The position numbers were made by a program, and so were the translations under genes. This document shows positions 24,253 to 37,600 of a stretch of DNA of 64,000 nt, piece by piece (position 1 is the stretch's first letter; every line of letters starts with the position of its first letter). Where the stretch lies: positions 26,911,855 to 26,975,854 of the forward strand of contig NC_054867.1 in assembly GCF_018320785.1 (NCBI RefSeq), in the 5' to 3' direction. The stretch is from Cheilinus undulatus (Eukaryota; Chordata; Actinopteri; Labriformes; Labridae). The notes beneath the pieces are model-generated. The model was not told the DNA's origin, did not search any database, and was given only the letters and a program-made list of their open reading frames with translations.

Positions 24253-27200
24253 TCACTTGTTGTGTTGGTATGAGTAGTTTGTGTGTTCAGCTGTGGTCTC
24301 CATGGAAACCTGTTGCTGTTGACCACCATTCTCCTGAAAAAGAGGACAGGTTACTCATAGACTACCTGAAAATCACTGACAAAATATGACATACTGTTAG
24401 AACATGACAGTTTAAAACTCCTCCCATATGACATCTGTTTACCATATGAAAAATGTACTTACAGACATTTTTAACTAAAGAGTGGCTGAAGTTGGTCGCA
24501 TCCTTCAGTCTCCCCTCTCTACCGCCCTCATGAGCTTATCCAGCCAATGTTTCTGGTTTTACTACTCATTCATAAAACTACCCTTTCTCTCCTTCACTGC
24601 TCATCCTATCGACTCACAACACTATCAATGAGCTCCAACTTGTAACAAATGACTCAAGACTCCCCGCAGGCTCAGACACTCTCCTGCTAAGTGCTCAACT
24701 ATGGCATGGAAAAATAGACTCTCGCCGTGTTTTCTGTGGTAATTCCTAAGAAAATACATCTCTTTAAATATTAAATATTCAAGTAATTAGCAGCTTTCAT
24801 TAATAATGTAGCGGTGAATTATAAACTCCAATAGTTCATGACGATATCAGGGCTTATTTTTGAGTGACATTTTATACCCTGTAAGGCCCATATTTAGTTG
24901 TTTTTTCCTAAATTGTGCCCAGTGCCTATACAAAAGGGCCTATTTTCATGCTCAGGAAACTTATTCTCATTCATTTTCATTCTCTAAAAACTCCCTACAT
25001 CTCTACATTTGACTCTCAGCCAAACAGTCAACTTGTTCCCTAATCACAGACTACTACTTTTTCCTGCATTTGACCAACAAGTGGCAACTTGATTTTGCTG
25101 CACATTAAAAACCACTAATTTCTTTAAAATCATTATGACCATGAGAAAGACGTCCATCTGTCAACACTGCATTCTCAGCTGTTAGGAGACCTCAGACCTC
25201 AGTGATCGAAAGCTAGCAGAATAAAAGTAAGAAAAGTAAATTTTACAACATAGAAATAATTATCATCATATTTAAAGTATAAGCTGCTTAAAGTAGGGGT
25301 ATTATGCCTTTTTTTCAAGGCTTTACACATCTCGCTGATACCCACGTAGTAGCTTCACATGGTTTACAGCTCAAAAAACTCAAAACAAAAAACTGGCGTC
25401 CTGAAAAACCCTTACTTTAACCTCCGTCTGAAACACTTCGTTTTTGCTGCTGTCTCTTTAAACCCCCCCCCCCAGGCAGGACTCAATGTTTTGTGCCTGC
25501 CCCCTCCAATGTGGCTAATTTGCTATGCTAGTACTTGTAAACTTTGAGTAAAATATGGCGAATTTTGCTGTGCATCCGTACGTGTTAGACCCAGAGTCTG
25601 ACGCTGATAGTTTGGAGAGAGAGGGGGAAGAAAACCAGCAGCAGCAGTGAAGGGATAGAGCAGGACGTATCTGTTTGGTAAGCGTTACTGTGATACTAAA
25701 TGGCTAAATGACTAAAATGCCTTGTGGGGGCGGTCGGTTTGCTTTCGGTTTGCAGCATGGACAAACCAGTCAGGAGATCTTAATGCAATGACCTCATCAG
25801 TTCGCTCCCTGTTCGCTCCATTGAAATCTCGTCTCGGGAAGATCTCGGAGAGATTTTTGTGAGAGACCGAGATCTTTCAAAGCAGACAAGCAGACGAAGT
25901 GGTGAAATCTATCATTTTGATTATTGTTGCATTAATACGGCTCAGATTTGCTGAGATAACAGCATGATGCAGATCTGTTTCTATTAGAAATGGAACTCAC
26001 AATGGTTGATCATTAATGCTGCATTCCAGGGTGTATGACTTGTGTATGACAGTTTCATATTTTTGATCTCATAAGTGCAGCTAGGATTGCTTAAAAGCAG
26101 TGCTAGCTGAGTTGTCATTACCACTGATTGCGTCTTTTGGCTTAAGGTTTCCATTTAGACTAGACCAATACTTACTGGACATTAGACTGTAAACAAAAAT
26201 TTACAACACTAAAATTCAGGCATCCCAACAGAGTCCACATTTCCATAAAGAATCTAGAATAAGAAATTAAAATGCCACAGCTCAAGGCCGTCTGTGTTTT
26301 TATCTCATTTTCCAAACTAGAGGATGAATTGATATAATATGATTAAATGTTTTTTCTTGCACTAATAAAACCACAGGAAAATAAGTCTACTTCTACCTGT
26401 CATAAAATACCACATACACCTTCAGGGCACCTGAACATCATCCAGCTCAGTGAATCAGTCACTTTGATTAATCACTTCCTCTACTTTAAGCCTCAGCTCT
26501 GCCACTCCTGATCTCAATGAGACCATTAGAAGCACACGAATGTCTCAAGTTTTAGAAAATACATCCTTATGAGATTTTCAATAATCACTCGGCCCCTTCA
26601 TGCTGATATTAAAACTTGAGCAGCGGAGCTTGATGATGTCTTCATTACCTCAACTGGGACACTGGAAGGAGGCACTGGGGTGTACTGGGGAAGGAAGGTC
26701 CCCTGCATAGATGTGTTGGCCGGAATATACTGTAGGAAAGGCAAAGAGGAAAACACAATGAGTGTGTAGAGTTTGTTAAGAACTGTAGTGTGCCACGTGC
26801 ATCTAGTGAGTAGGTGTGAGAGTTGTACTGACTGTGCCCGTGCTGCCCAGGGAAAGGTGGCTTAGCTGCTGGGTGAGAGGTCCCATCATGGACGTGGGCT
26901 GGATGGACATGGCATGTTCCATGGTTGGGGTTAGAACTGTACCCTGTGAGTGCACAGAAGCACACAAATATATGTAGAAAGGTTAGAATCAATGTGTAAA
27001 ACACAAAATGAGCAAAACATGTAAAATATCATGGGAAAACTTCAGCTGTAAGTTGGGTAGTTTCATCACTTATGTAACTCTTTTCTTATTCTAGCTTTAG
27101 GTTTAGGGTGCAGGGCCTTAGTTATCACCTAATGAAAATGCCTGTTCATAATTTGTTTAGATTTTAGTCACAGTTTAAGGATTAAAGAGTGGCAGCACTG

Positions 27201-28600
27201 TAACAAGCTAAAGTTACGTTTTTATTGACTTGTTAAAATAAGTTAGAATGTCATATCTGCAACAGTATTTTGGTTATTATGTAGGATGTTATGCTGTACT
27301 AGTTAAGATGAAACTTACATCTCCATGGTGCAATTAATCAATGACACACAACTTTTGAACTGGACAGCATGGACTGGCTCTCCTTCAAATAGAACTTGAG
27401 GTATGAATGTGTTAAAGGTCACATATTTTACCCCTTTAAGACAAGTTTATATTGGTCTCAGAGGTCCCCAAAACATACTGTTAAGTTTTTTGCTGAAAAA
27501 ACACTCCAGTATAGGATTTCTGCATGTCTAACAAAGCCCTCTGTTTCAGCCCTGTTTAGAACGAGCTGTTGCTGTGTCCATGGCTTTAAATGGTGCTGAG
27601 CTGTCTAACTCCGTGTCCTTTCAGGAAATGGATGTGGCTTAATGAATGTGTCTCTCCTGATCCTCAGCTGAGAGGAAAATCAGGAGAGGGGGGCAGATTT
27701 TTCTTCCAAGCAGGGAGGGCCAACTGAACCAGGGGGCTGTGCTAACTCCCCACATGACATCATGAGGGGAAAATCTGACACCAGCTTGTTTCAGCCCACA
27801 TTTTGTGAAAGGTGGAGAACGAGAGGGAGGGAGGGAAAGGATTTTTCAGATTTTTCGGGGGGGTTGTGGATAGGCCAGGGGCACACATTTTTGCTAGGAA
27901 AGCCTGAAAATTCTATTTTGCATAATATGTGACCTTTAAACTGTCAGAGTATCACTGTATGTATATATGTATGTAGATATGTATATATGTATATGTGTGT
28001 ATGTATATATATATTTTTTTCTTTTTTAATTTATGTGTATGATGGTGGACTGGCAAGTTCACACAACTACACTGAGAAACATATTTTCTTTACTTTATTT
28101 TATTTGTTATTGTTTATATGTTTGAGATAAATAAATGAAAATCAAAATCAAATCAAAATCAATAAATCTCAGGGGGGAAGTGAAATATTGTTGTTGATTA
28201 TGTGGCACTACAAGATTGTTTGCCATTCCTGATGCTCATAATCAGACTTTACTTTTGACAGTGAGCTGTGACGTTGCAGTTCCAAATCTGGATGAATCCA
28301 TGTTGTCTCAGCTGGCTTTATTTTTATCTGTTGGTCTGTTCACAGAGGCAGCACTATAAAAAATACTGCATAAATGCTTTTCACTGATTGATCAGATGAA
28401 GTAGGGGTGGGTAAATTAATCAATGCATCGCAATATTTTCCCCCTCAATTCAATATCGATTCAGCAAATCCTCTGAATCGATTCACCTCCTGGCCAGTGG
28501 GGGTCACTGTGATTCGAGTTGTGTGGACGGAGGCTGCACTCGACCAAACAACAACCAACCATAACCATGTTATGTGAGGTTTATCACTAAAATAGAAATA

Positions 28601-28659
<59 letters not shown>

Positions 28660-31600
28660 TTATTAAAGTTTACATGCACTTTACTTTTTCAGTGTGTATA
28701 CAGAACTGGCATGTTTTTTACTTTTGTACTCCTTATGCACTAATAAGTTATTATTGTGCAAATTTTTATTTTTAGATGTTTTATTGCTAAAAAATTTGAG
28801 GTGACCTACTATATATGTTCACATGGGCATGTAAATAATTATTAAAAATTTCAACAGGTCATTTGTGTATTTCTACTTCTTACTGAATCGACATCAAAGC
28901 ATTTAAATCAATATCGAATCGACATTAAATTGAATCGCAATCTAAAGAATCGAAATCGAATTGAATTGTGAGGTTCTTAGCAATGCACAGCCCTCAGATG
29001 AAGTGTAAACTTCATATGTGCCACTACACTGGCTAGTTGGGCTTTACACCCAACTACTTAAGATGAAGTGTACCTTTCTGTGGTGTAATTTAAAAATGAT
29101 GAAACTTAAATTACATCTTAGAAGTTTTGTGCACTCTACACTATAACTTAAAACATAACTTACACATAGATGGTGGTATAGACCAAATGAAAATGTTCTG
29201 ACACTTAAGTTCACCCTCTCAAAGGTTTTTTTTTTTAATCAACTTTGTCTTGAATGCCTCTTGAATATATTCACACTTGGCTTCATGCGCCAAGCATTCC
29301 ATCTGCCAAAGATGCTTGAACTGGCTGGGTGTGAGTGGGGACCCTTTAGCGGGAGGAGATGGTGGTGACAGAGTGATACTCACAGCTGGCTGCATGAGGT
29401 ATGACTGATGGTGCATCCAGGACGGGCTGTGTACCTACAGAGCAAACACATAGCTTAAGATTGTTTTGAAAAGTTCCTGTTTTGCTCTCACTGCTGGCCT
29501 TTATTATGCAAGCTCTAAACAAATGTTACGAGACTCTGTAAAAATGAATTGAATCTCCTCTCTTAGTATCGTGAAGCTCAAAGTAGCTGTGAGGATAAAT
29601 TATATATTAACTACCAATGCAGCTGTGCCTCTTTATCTCTTTGCTGATCCTGTATATGTGGATGGGTGTTGTGTTTTTTCTAATCTCCAGATTCCATAGT
29701 TTAGTACATAAACACAGTGAAACTTACATGGAAAATGGAAATAAATTATCAAAGGTGAAGCTCTAAATCCCTTGTTTCCAATCTTAACCCTGTAGCAGCA
29801 TAAACAAGCATTAAAATTACTGCAAATAAAAAGTCAGCCCGTGAACTGAAGCTCTTGTTGTTCTTTTGATGTTCAAATTAAGGCATCAGTATGAATTTCA
29901 CTGTTTCATAACCAGTTTAAAACTCCTGTCAGAATCTTTAAATAACACAAACATAATAAGAATGGTGGTAAAAAAGCAACAAAAATAATTAAGTATGCCC
30001 ATAAGGCTTGAAAACAGATATCTGAGTCATAAATTAATAAATAAATAAGTCCCACCTGGTAGGAGGAGACAGGAGAATGCATGTAGGGTGAGAGTGAAGT
30101 CTGAGCGATCATTCGGTTTGGTGCCAGACTGTAGGGCGAGGAGTAGAAGCTGGCAGAGCAAAGAAAGAAACTTTTAAATTGTCTCACCTTGTCAGCCATC
30201 TGTAGTATGCATACAACTGCATTAACATAATTTTTGTGTTCCTGCAATGCCCAGCAGAGGGCAGCACTTCACCACAGTTAGAACACTATGCATATTTTCC
30301 TGGAGGGTTGGGACTGTTTTCAGTCAGTCTGTGCATACCACTCACCCATTTTGTAAGGCTGTGGGGTCATACGCCAGCGTCATTCCTCCCTGGGAAAACA
30401 ATACACAGGATTCACAACCAGTGAGGTCATGCAAACACCGGTGCACTTTGAGCTGAAACACTCAGCAAGCACAGTCAGAATGATCAAACAAGGAAACTTT
30501 CTGAGCTAGTTTTGCTTTACAACAAGAATCGTCGCAATAAAGCACAGGAAGTTTATTTTTGGAACTGTGCATAATAAAGAGCTGACTTACCGTATCACTA
30601 TCTCTAGCCCAGGGCCTACCATTCTGCAGGTACTTGCCCTGGTTCTGCCTCTTCTTCTGACCGCCGTCTGCAAACTTACATAATAAGGGCTCTGTGGGCA
30701 CTGTCAAAGCAACAGATCACAGAAGAGGAGAGAATTCAGTGATTGCATTTAGGAACAAAAAGCACAGACACATCCTGAAACAATACCAGGTTCCAGTAAT
30801 CAAAAGAAACAGTTCACGTACCAGGCACTCCTGGTGGAGTCTTGATGAATTTGCCATTAAAATGTTGAATTATAGCCTCACACTTCTCAGTGGACTCCAT
30901 CCTGAAATAAAGTCAGATTAACTCCTTAATACATTTTATTTAAAGCACAAATACATTATTGTTATAAAACCTTATATAGCAATGAACAGACCCATCCAGA
31001 GAAATGACTGAGCCCTTGAAATACCCAGTAAATACTGCCTCCCCAGATTTTATCCAAGTTAAACACATGCATGTCCGATCATTAGCATTAGTGCTGGCTT
31101 TCTGGCCAGTGATGGACTGTTATGATTTAATGTTTTTTTTTTTTTTTTTTTTTTTTAAAGGTTTATTTTTGGGCATTTATTTGATAGAGGAGAGGACAGT
31201 GGATAGAGTTGGAAACAGGGAAAAGAGTGGGGAGAGACCTGCGGTGAAGGGCCTCGGGCCAGATTCGAGCCCGGGCCGCCCACGTACATGGGGCGCGCCT
31301 TATCCATTCTGCCACCCGCGTCCCTGATTTAATGTTTTAATTACTGGATTATACCTACTACCAGTTTGTAAAAGAGTTCTTTATATATTTATTTATTATA
31401 ATTGAATATTTAACCATTTACTTCAAAAAGACACACTATGGGGATGTCACTCAAAATTAATGGAGGGATTTAGTGCAATTTCTCCACTACTGGACATGTG
31501 ACATTGAGGGCGCTTTTCAATTTTTGTGTACTTACAGGGCACCAAAGACAACAACACTTAATCACCTTTATCTAAAGGCATCTGAGGGTGCACTTTTGCT

Positions 31601-34600
31601 GCACTTTTTCAAACATCAGGGCAGCAGGAGGGGTGATTGGCCCCCTGCCCCCATTTTGAGTCTACCAGTGCCTCCTGGACCTGGCTTTGATCAGCTTTGA
31701 AGCGGACTGAAAAAGGCTAAGAGGGGTCTGGCTGCAGATCGTACATCTCCGACGGCCACTCTCACAGACTGTTCATCTGAGATGAAGTATTTCTCAGAAA
31801 AGAAGTGCTGCAATTTCACAACATATTTCAAGATTTACACTTTTTTATTCAACTGTACAAAGTCTGGCTTTTACATTTATAAAATAATCACAATACAAAT
31901 ATTACAGATGAAAGAACATTTCACAAATAAACAGAAAAACATCAGAGGTCTAAATCTGGGATTAAATTATGTATAGACTTGTTTTAGAAGAAATTATATT
32001 AACAATGGTTTGCTTCAGCTTCATTTGCTTTGCTAAAGATAATTTAACTGGGTAGCCGCAGGATAGTAAAAGGTAGTAAATGAAATTAGCTCAAATTAAG
32101 GCCATTGAAAGGTAGTAAAAGGTAAACGAAATTTGACTTGGTAGTAAATTTTTCACCACCCCTTCAATATATGATGACTTCTGCGCTGATCCTGAATTTT
32201 TGTTTTAAGTTCGTTTCACTGAAAAAAATCTAAAATAAAATAACCGTGTGAGCAGGATGGCAGGACCTGGGTCGGCGTTGATAGCCTCGCTAGGTTCTGC
32301 TGCCCGATCTGTTGTGTGCATGTGTGGTGTTGGAATAGCATCACAATGGGAAAATGTAAGTTTTCACAACTTTGGCTTGATGACCCAGCATTTAAGGATT
32401 GACATGGGGAATGACCAGGAAGCTTTTTGTAAAGTGTGCAAAAAAAAAAAACACAAGTGTCGGGCCCTATGATTTCAGTGTTAACTGAATTGCAGAAGAA
32501 TTGCAGAATTGGTCAATAAAAAAGTAATTTACAATTTAACATGGCAATCATAGAAATTGAATGAATTTGACTGAAATGCTGTGTTCTTTATTATAAAGAG
32601 GAACGTATATCTGAGGAATATGTTCCCAGGGGAACACTTAAAGCGAGGCACAACTTGTCCCTCACTTACAAACACTCACCCCGCCCCCTCCTAAACAATA
32701 ACAGCATGTCGTGATGTTTGCCAGTGTTTTGCTTCACAAAACACTGGCAAACATCACGTAGCCCTATACGAGGCAGAACCGTGGGACATAATGTTGCACC
32801 TTCAAGAAAACTCATCTGTGCTTCGAGTTATTTTACCTCACCTCACCACCTGAGCGGTGTGTCCACCTCAGGCGAGGCACACCGCTCAACCCTCGGAGGC
32901 TCAAAATCAAGTTGGACGGACTCAATTTTATGAAGTCTAAATGATGTTAAATTCGAGTAACAGTTATCTTAATAATTCATCCCGTAGATACTGTAGTTCC
33001 CTTTGGTTGCTTAACAGGCCAATACGTGTCTGCATTAACGTAGCCGTCTGATGTGAGGCAGACGGAGGGACAGAGAGGATGGAGAGAGATGAGGAGAGAA
33101 CCGTTACAGTCAGGAGTAAAACACAATGCATAACCAAACTGCATGCACTGTTACATACTGAGAGAGTAAAGAAAAGTTTAGGTAACAGGTTTACTTTCAA
33201 CCATTTAACTTTAATGTGACCTTCTTATTAAGTTACTATCACTTTGTGTTTGAGAGAACAGAAGGATTTCTTCATTTACATTATAAATACAGTTAGGATG
33301 TGATTATACATGTGAATGTGTCTTGAAATGTTGAAAATATCTGACAGTTAAACTGGTTATAATTATTTTATATCAGGGTTATCTAAACAACAGCTCCTGA
33401 GCCAACTGTGACCCTTTTTCAGTAAATTTAATGCTTGTGCCCTCCTCGGGCATTTTTGGCCATTTTTCTCAACTTTTTTTTAAAGTTTGTGATCATTTTG
33501 TCAATTTTACAGCTTGTGGCAAGAATTTTTACGTATACCTACAAAAAAACTGCTATTTAATCACTATACATCAATATTTTTCCAACTTTTTTTTTCATAA
33601 ATCTCTGAAACAATTTTAGACCTGCTCAAAACTACCAAACACCCAATAATTTCCCCTATTTTACCCCTTTAAATGCCACTTTGAAATATTTCATTTTTCA
33701 CTACAAAAAAACACAAAAAGTGAATTATTTTCCATAAAATTAATAGTTGAAAGAAGGGGCTTTGGTGCTGATGAGAGTCTTGGATGGATCAAAGATTAGC
33801 AACAAAATTGATTTCATTGCACTTGTATTTTTTATGTAGCGCCAGCTTTAACATTAGGGCACCCTCTGGACACCTTCGAGGCAAAAATGTACATGTTAAA
33901 ATAAACTGCTATTAAATCACTATACATCAATATTTTTTCAACTTTTTTTTTCATAAATCTCTTTAACAACTTCAGACTTGCTTAAGAGCACAAGGGTTAA
34001 GGTTATTTCTATTTAATTAGTGAACATCTGATTCATTTACATAAGCAAGACACTTTTTTATGGGAAAATTAGTGGAAAGGTTAAAAGATGTAATGCCTAA
34101 AAACATTTAAAGGGAAAAAAGGGAATTTGGAAAAAAAAAATAAAATGGAATTTGCCAAAAAATAAAACAGATCTCGTAGGGCCCTATAAATGTGACCTGG
34201 AATAGTGTTACATCGATCAAATCATACTGAGGATCCATCATTCACCAGCAGCAGATTCATGCCGGGGGGGGGGCAGCTCCCTATTTCGTTTTTTTGGTGC
34301 AACACAGAGCAGTGCAACTGCAAACACAAGCTCAGCTACGAGCACAAGTATTGCGTGTTGGTAGTAAAAAATATTGTAGAGGTAGTAAAAAAAAGGTAGT
34401 AAAAGGTAGTAAATTCAACTTTAGGATTCCTGTATAAACTCTGTTTAGCTAGGCTAATTACATAATTAACATCACAACATAGCTAATTTAACTTTAGCAA
34501 CGTAAGTTTTACCAAAGGTAGCTAAAGGTTACGTAGCTAGATTGATAGTAGCTGTTTCCATTGCCTTTAGAAATGTGCAAAATCTAAATAGCACAATTTT

Positions 34601-37600
34601 AAAAATAGTTATGTAAACACCTGAATTTCAAAAAACCTCTCAAATATCGCTAAAAAGTTTTTATGCTCTCATGAGGGTGTTTTCAGATGTTTCGACGTAG
34701 AAATATATCACAAAAGTGCAATGGAAACACTTTTTCCACATTTACAAGTCACAGGACGTAACGTATGGTGTCACATGACAAATTCACTCCGACACAACAT
34801 GACGCAGTACGTGTGGACTGAAGAGGAGACTGAGACTTTTCTTACCATTATACTTAAACCCTTAAACATGGCTTTTGCCATGCATACGGACTTTGCCTCT
34901 GAACTATCATCCATTGCCTTCGTCTTTTGTTTAAAATTGTCAAGGCAACCGCTGTAGATGTAATCATAATCTTACCAAAACGCAACAGGCTTTTAGCGTC
35001 CAGCTTCCTTGCAGTGGAGTCTTGTGAGATGAGATTTTGAGAATTGTAAGGCTTATGCCCAAAACTCCCTTCAATGGAAACACATTCAAAGCACAATTGT
35101 ATTTAGTCAAAATTTAAGTAATATCGCTTTTATTTTGCGAAAAAACTGTAATGTAAATTCAGTTAATGTACCTACATAGCTTACAAAGCTGCTTTGTTAA
35201 CATAGTTTTAGCTATATTAGCTACATAGCTCTGTTATCTATAGCTTGAGTAGCTTTAGCAACGTAAGCTTTAGTAAATGTAGCTACAGCTAACTTAACTA
35301 CGCAGAAAATGTAGATACATAGCTTGTGTAGCTGCTTTGTGAGCTTAGAACGTTTACATGGAGGATGACCTTTTTCCTGTATTAGACTGTTTACTAGGCT
35401 TGATCAATCATCTTGTAATCAGGTTTTGCAGGTCTGATTTTTGACTTTTAACTTTTGGCATCCTAACCGTCACCCTAACCCTTACCCTAACCCTACCCTA
35501 ACCCTCTGATTTTATTTCTAAAGTTTTTGCCTGTATGACATATATGGTGTCTCAGATGAACGGTCTGTTAGAGTGGCCATCAGAAACAAATGGTCTGCAG
35601 CCAGACGGTCTTGAAAAGACAAGTTGCAGCTCCTAGCATGGCTGTACACAGAGACATTACTGTCCTAACAGTTAAGTTCAATAGGCCCATGTTGATATTA
35701 CAAAAATAAAAAACTAATAACCAGTAAAAACAAAAATAAAAGCTCATATGATTTTAAAATCTGAAAGTTTATGTTATATAACAGACAGCAATTAATAAAA
35801 TGTGTACTTTTGTTGCTTCTGAGTAATTTTGGTTATTTAGGCTTAAAATAAAGAAGTTATTAGTGCTTTATTATTACTATTATTGAATGTAAGATTGGAG
35901 CGTGTCTTTGCTAACCTCTGTGGCCCCTTCTTTGTAGCTGGACCCCTGAAAGCCTTTTCCTTTTTACACATAAGTAGTAGGCTTGGTAATGCATCATGTG
36001 GAGGTGTTACAGTCTTACCTGGCAAATCCCACACCACGGCTGGTCCCATTTGCATCTCGCAGGATACGTGTGGAGATGACCTGGCCAAAGGACTTGAGCA
36101 TGCTCTCTAGCTCTTGCTCATCCATAGATACTGGCAGGTTAGAGATGTAGAGGTTGGTGGGGTCCTGCTCTTGTTGCTGTAAAGTTAGAAGACATAAAAG
36201 TACGTTCATACATGTATAGATCTTTGTGGTGACTTGTACTCTCAATGCATTGTTAAGAACTTTATTTCAGAAGATGTCTCTTTTAGATGAACACTTTCAA
36301 AAATCCCTGCTAATGCATTTGCATGTGCAAATGAAAAAAATTCTTGTCACTCTCAAAATCTTTTTCACACTGCAGAAATTCCTGTGTAGGCTGCAGTGTG
36401 ACCTGTCTTTCCTTCAACACCTGCCATCATTCCCGGTACATTAATGCTTCATCATACCCGTGCACCACGTCAGGCTTCATTTTTAATAGAACACGTTACA
36501 GATAAAATGTTTTTAGGCTATTAGAGCCTGACGAATAAACTGAAACCCTGTATAATCTATCACCCTGCAGTGCCTCAACTCATATTTTTTTTTTATCCAC
36601 AGGCACACATGATTTCACTGACACGTGCAAATATTAATTTGTCTACAAAGATTAAGTCACACATCTCTGAAGAGGGTTGTCTAATTGCGAGATCTCGATA
36701 GCTTCAAGAAAATTAGAGTGGAAAGAGATTTCAGAGACTTATTTTGCAGCTCCAGCTTGACAGTGAAACCTTGTGTGACTGTGCCGGAGCAGACAGGAAG
36801 CCAGGCATGAAGTTAAAGAGTACAGAGAGCAACAGGAGCCTGGCAACCAGGAGAAAAGAGGCTGGGCTAAAAAGAGGGGAAGGGAAAACAAGAGAGCCAA
36901 GGAAGAGCAAAGAGCAGAGGGAGGGTGGGAGAAGTGAGTCGCCTAAAAGGCTGATATTCTGTACAGAGGGGGGACCTGACATGATAGGAAGTGGTGGGAG
37001 TCTTGAGTAATTTAAGTAATGAAAGAGGAGGATGACAGAGAAGAGGAAAGGAGGAAAAAAGATAAATGAGTGCCTGCTGATTAACAAGCTCTTCTCTTTC
37101 ATCAAAACATCTTTCATCTCTGTCTTTTTACATTTTGTTCTCTTGTTCTGACAAACAGATGGCATTCAAACTGCAATTAGAAGTGCCCTAACCAGATCTT
37201 TTTTGTTGTCAATCTGACCTTTTCAAAACCAATTTGGGCCAGTTTCATATGTGGATCCAAATCTGATACGGATCATATCCTTACATCTGAACTACCAGGT
37301 TGGATTGTATATGATTTTTAATGTCACTCATTACAGGTCTGCGCTGGCAGGATGGCTGGGGACAGGGGGCTTACATGACAGACTGTGCTTAACAGACCAA
37401 AGCTTGTATGATGATGGACAAGTCTGCCATCAGCAGACTGTCATATTTACAAACTCAGAGCAAACTGTGATAATAGAGAATTCATAGAGAGGACACATAA
37501 TCCAAAATAAAACACAGCTGCAGTGATTAATGCAGTAAAAACAGACAAAAATACAAGTCAATGTGCAAATAAAGGCTTATAATATCACTTAGAGCACAAA

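Larger units (their letters stand above)
31726..35611. repeat. Pair of inverted ~60-bp repeats 3.8 kb apart
   Basis: The arm at 31726-31784 and the arm at 35550-35611 are inverted copies. Shared blocks, read on plus at 35.5 kb, are CTCAGATGAAC, GTCTGT.AGAGTGGCC and TCTGCAGCCAGAC. They may be long inverted termini of an old DNA transposon, later filled with other elements, or two independent copies of one short repeat. Confidence 0.55.

Noticed and set aside
26645..27004. 119-codon minus-strand ORF
   Set aside because: It starts as read-through around real rbms2 exons in the wrong frame; the true exons are 26649-26729 and 26833-26943.
31004..31327. 107-codon plus-strand ORF
   Set aside because: It runs through the antisense of a SINE and its poly(T) tail.
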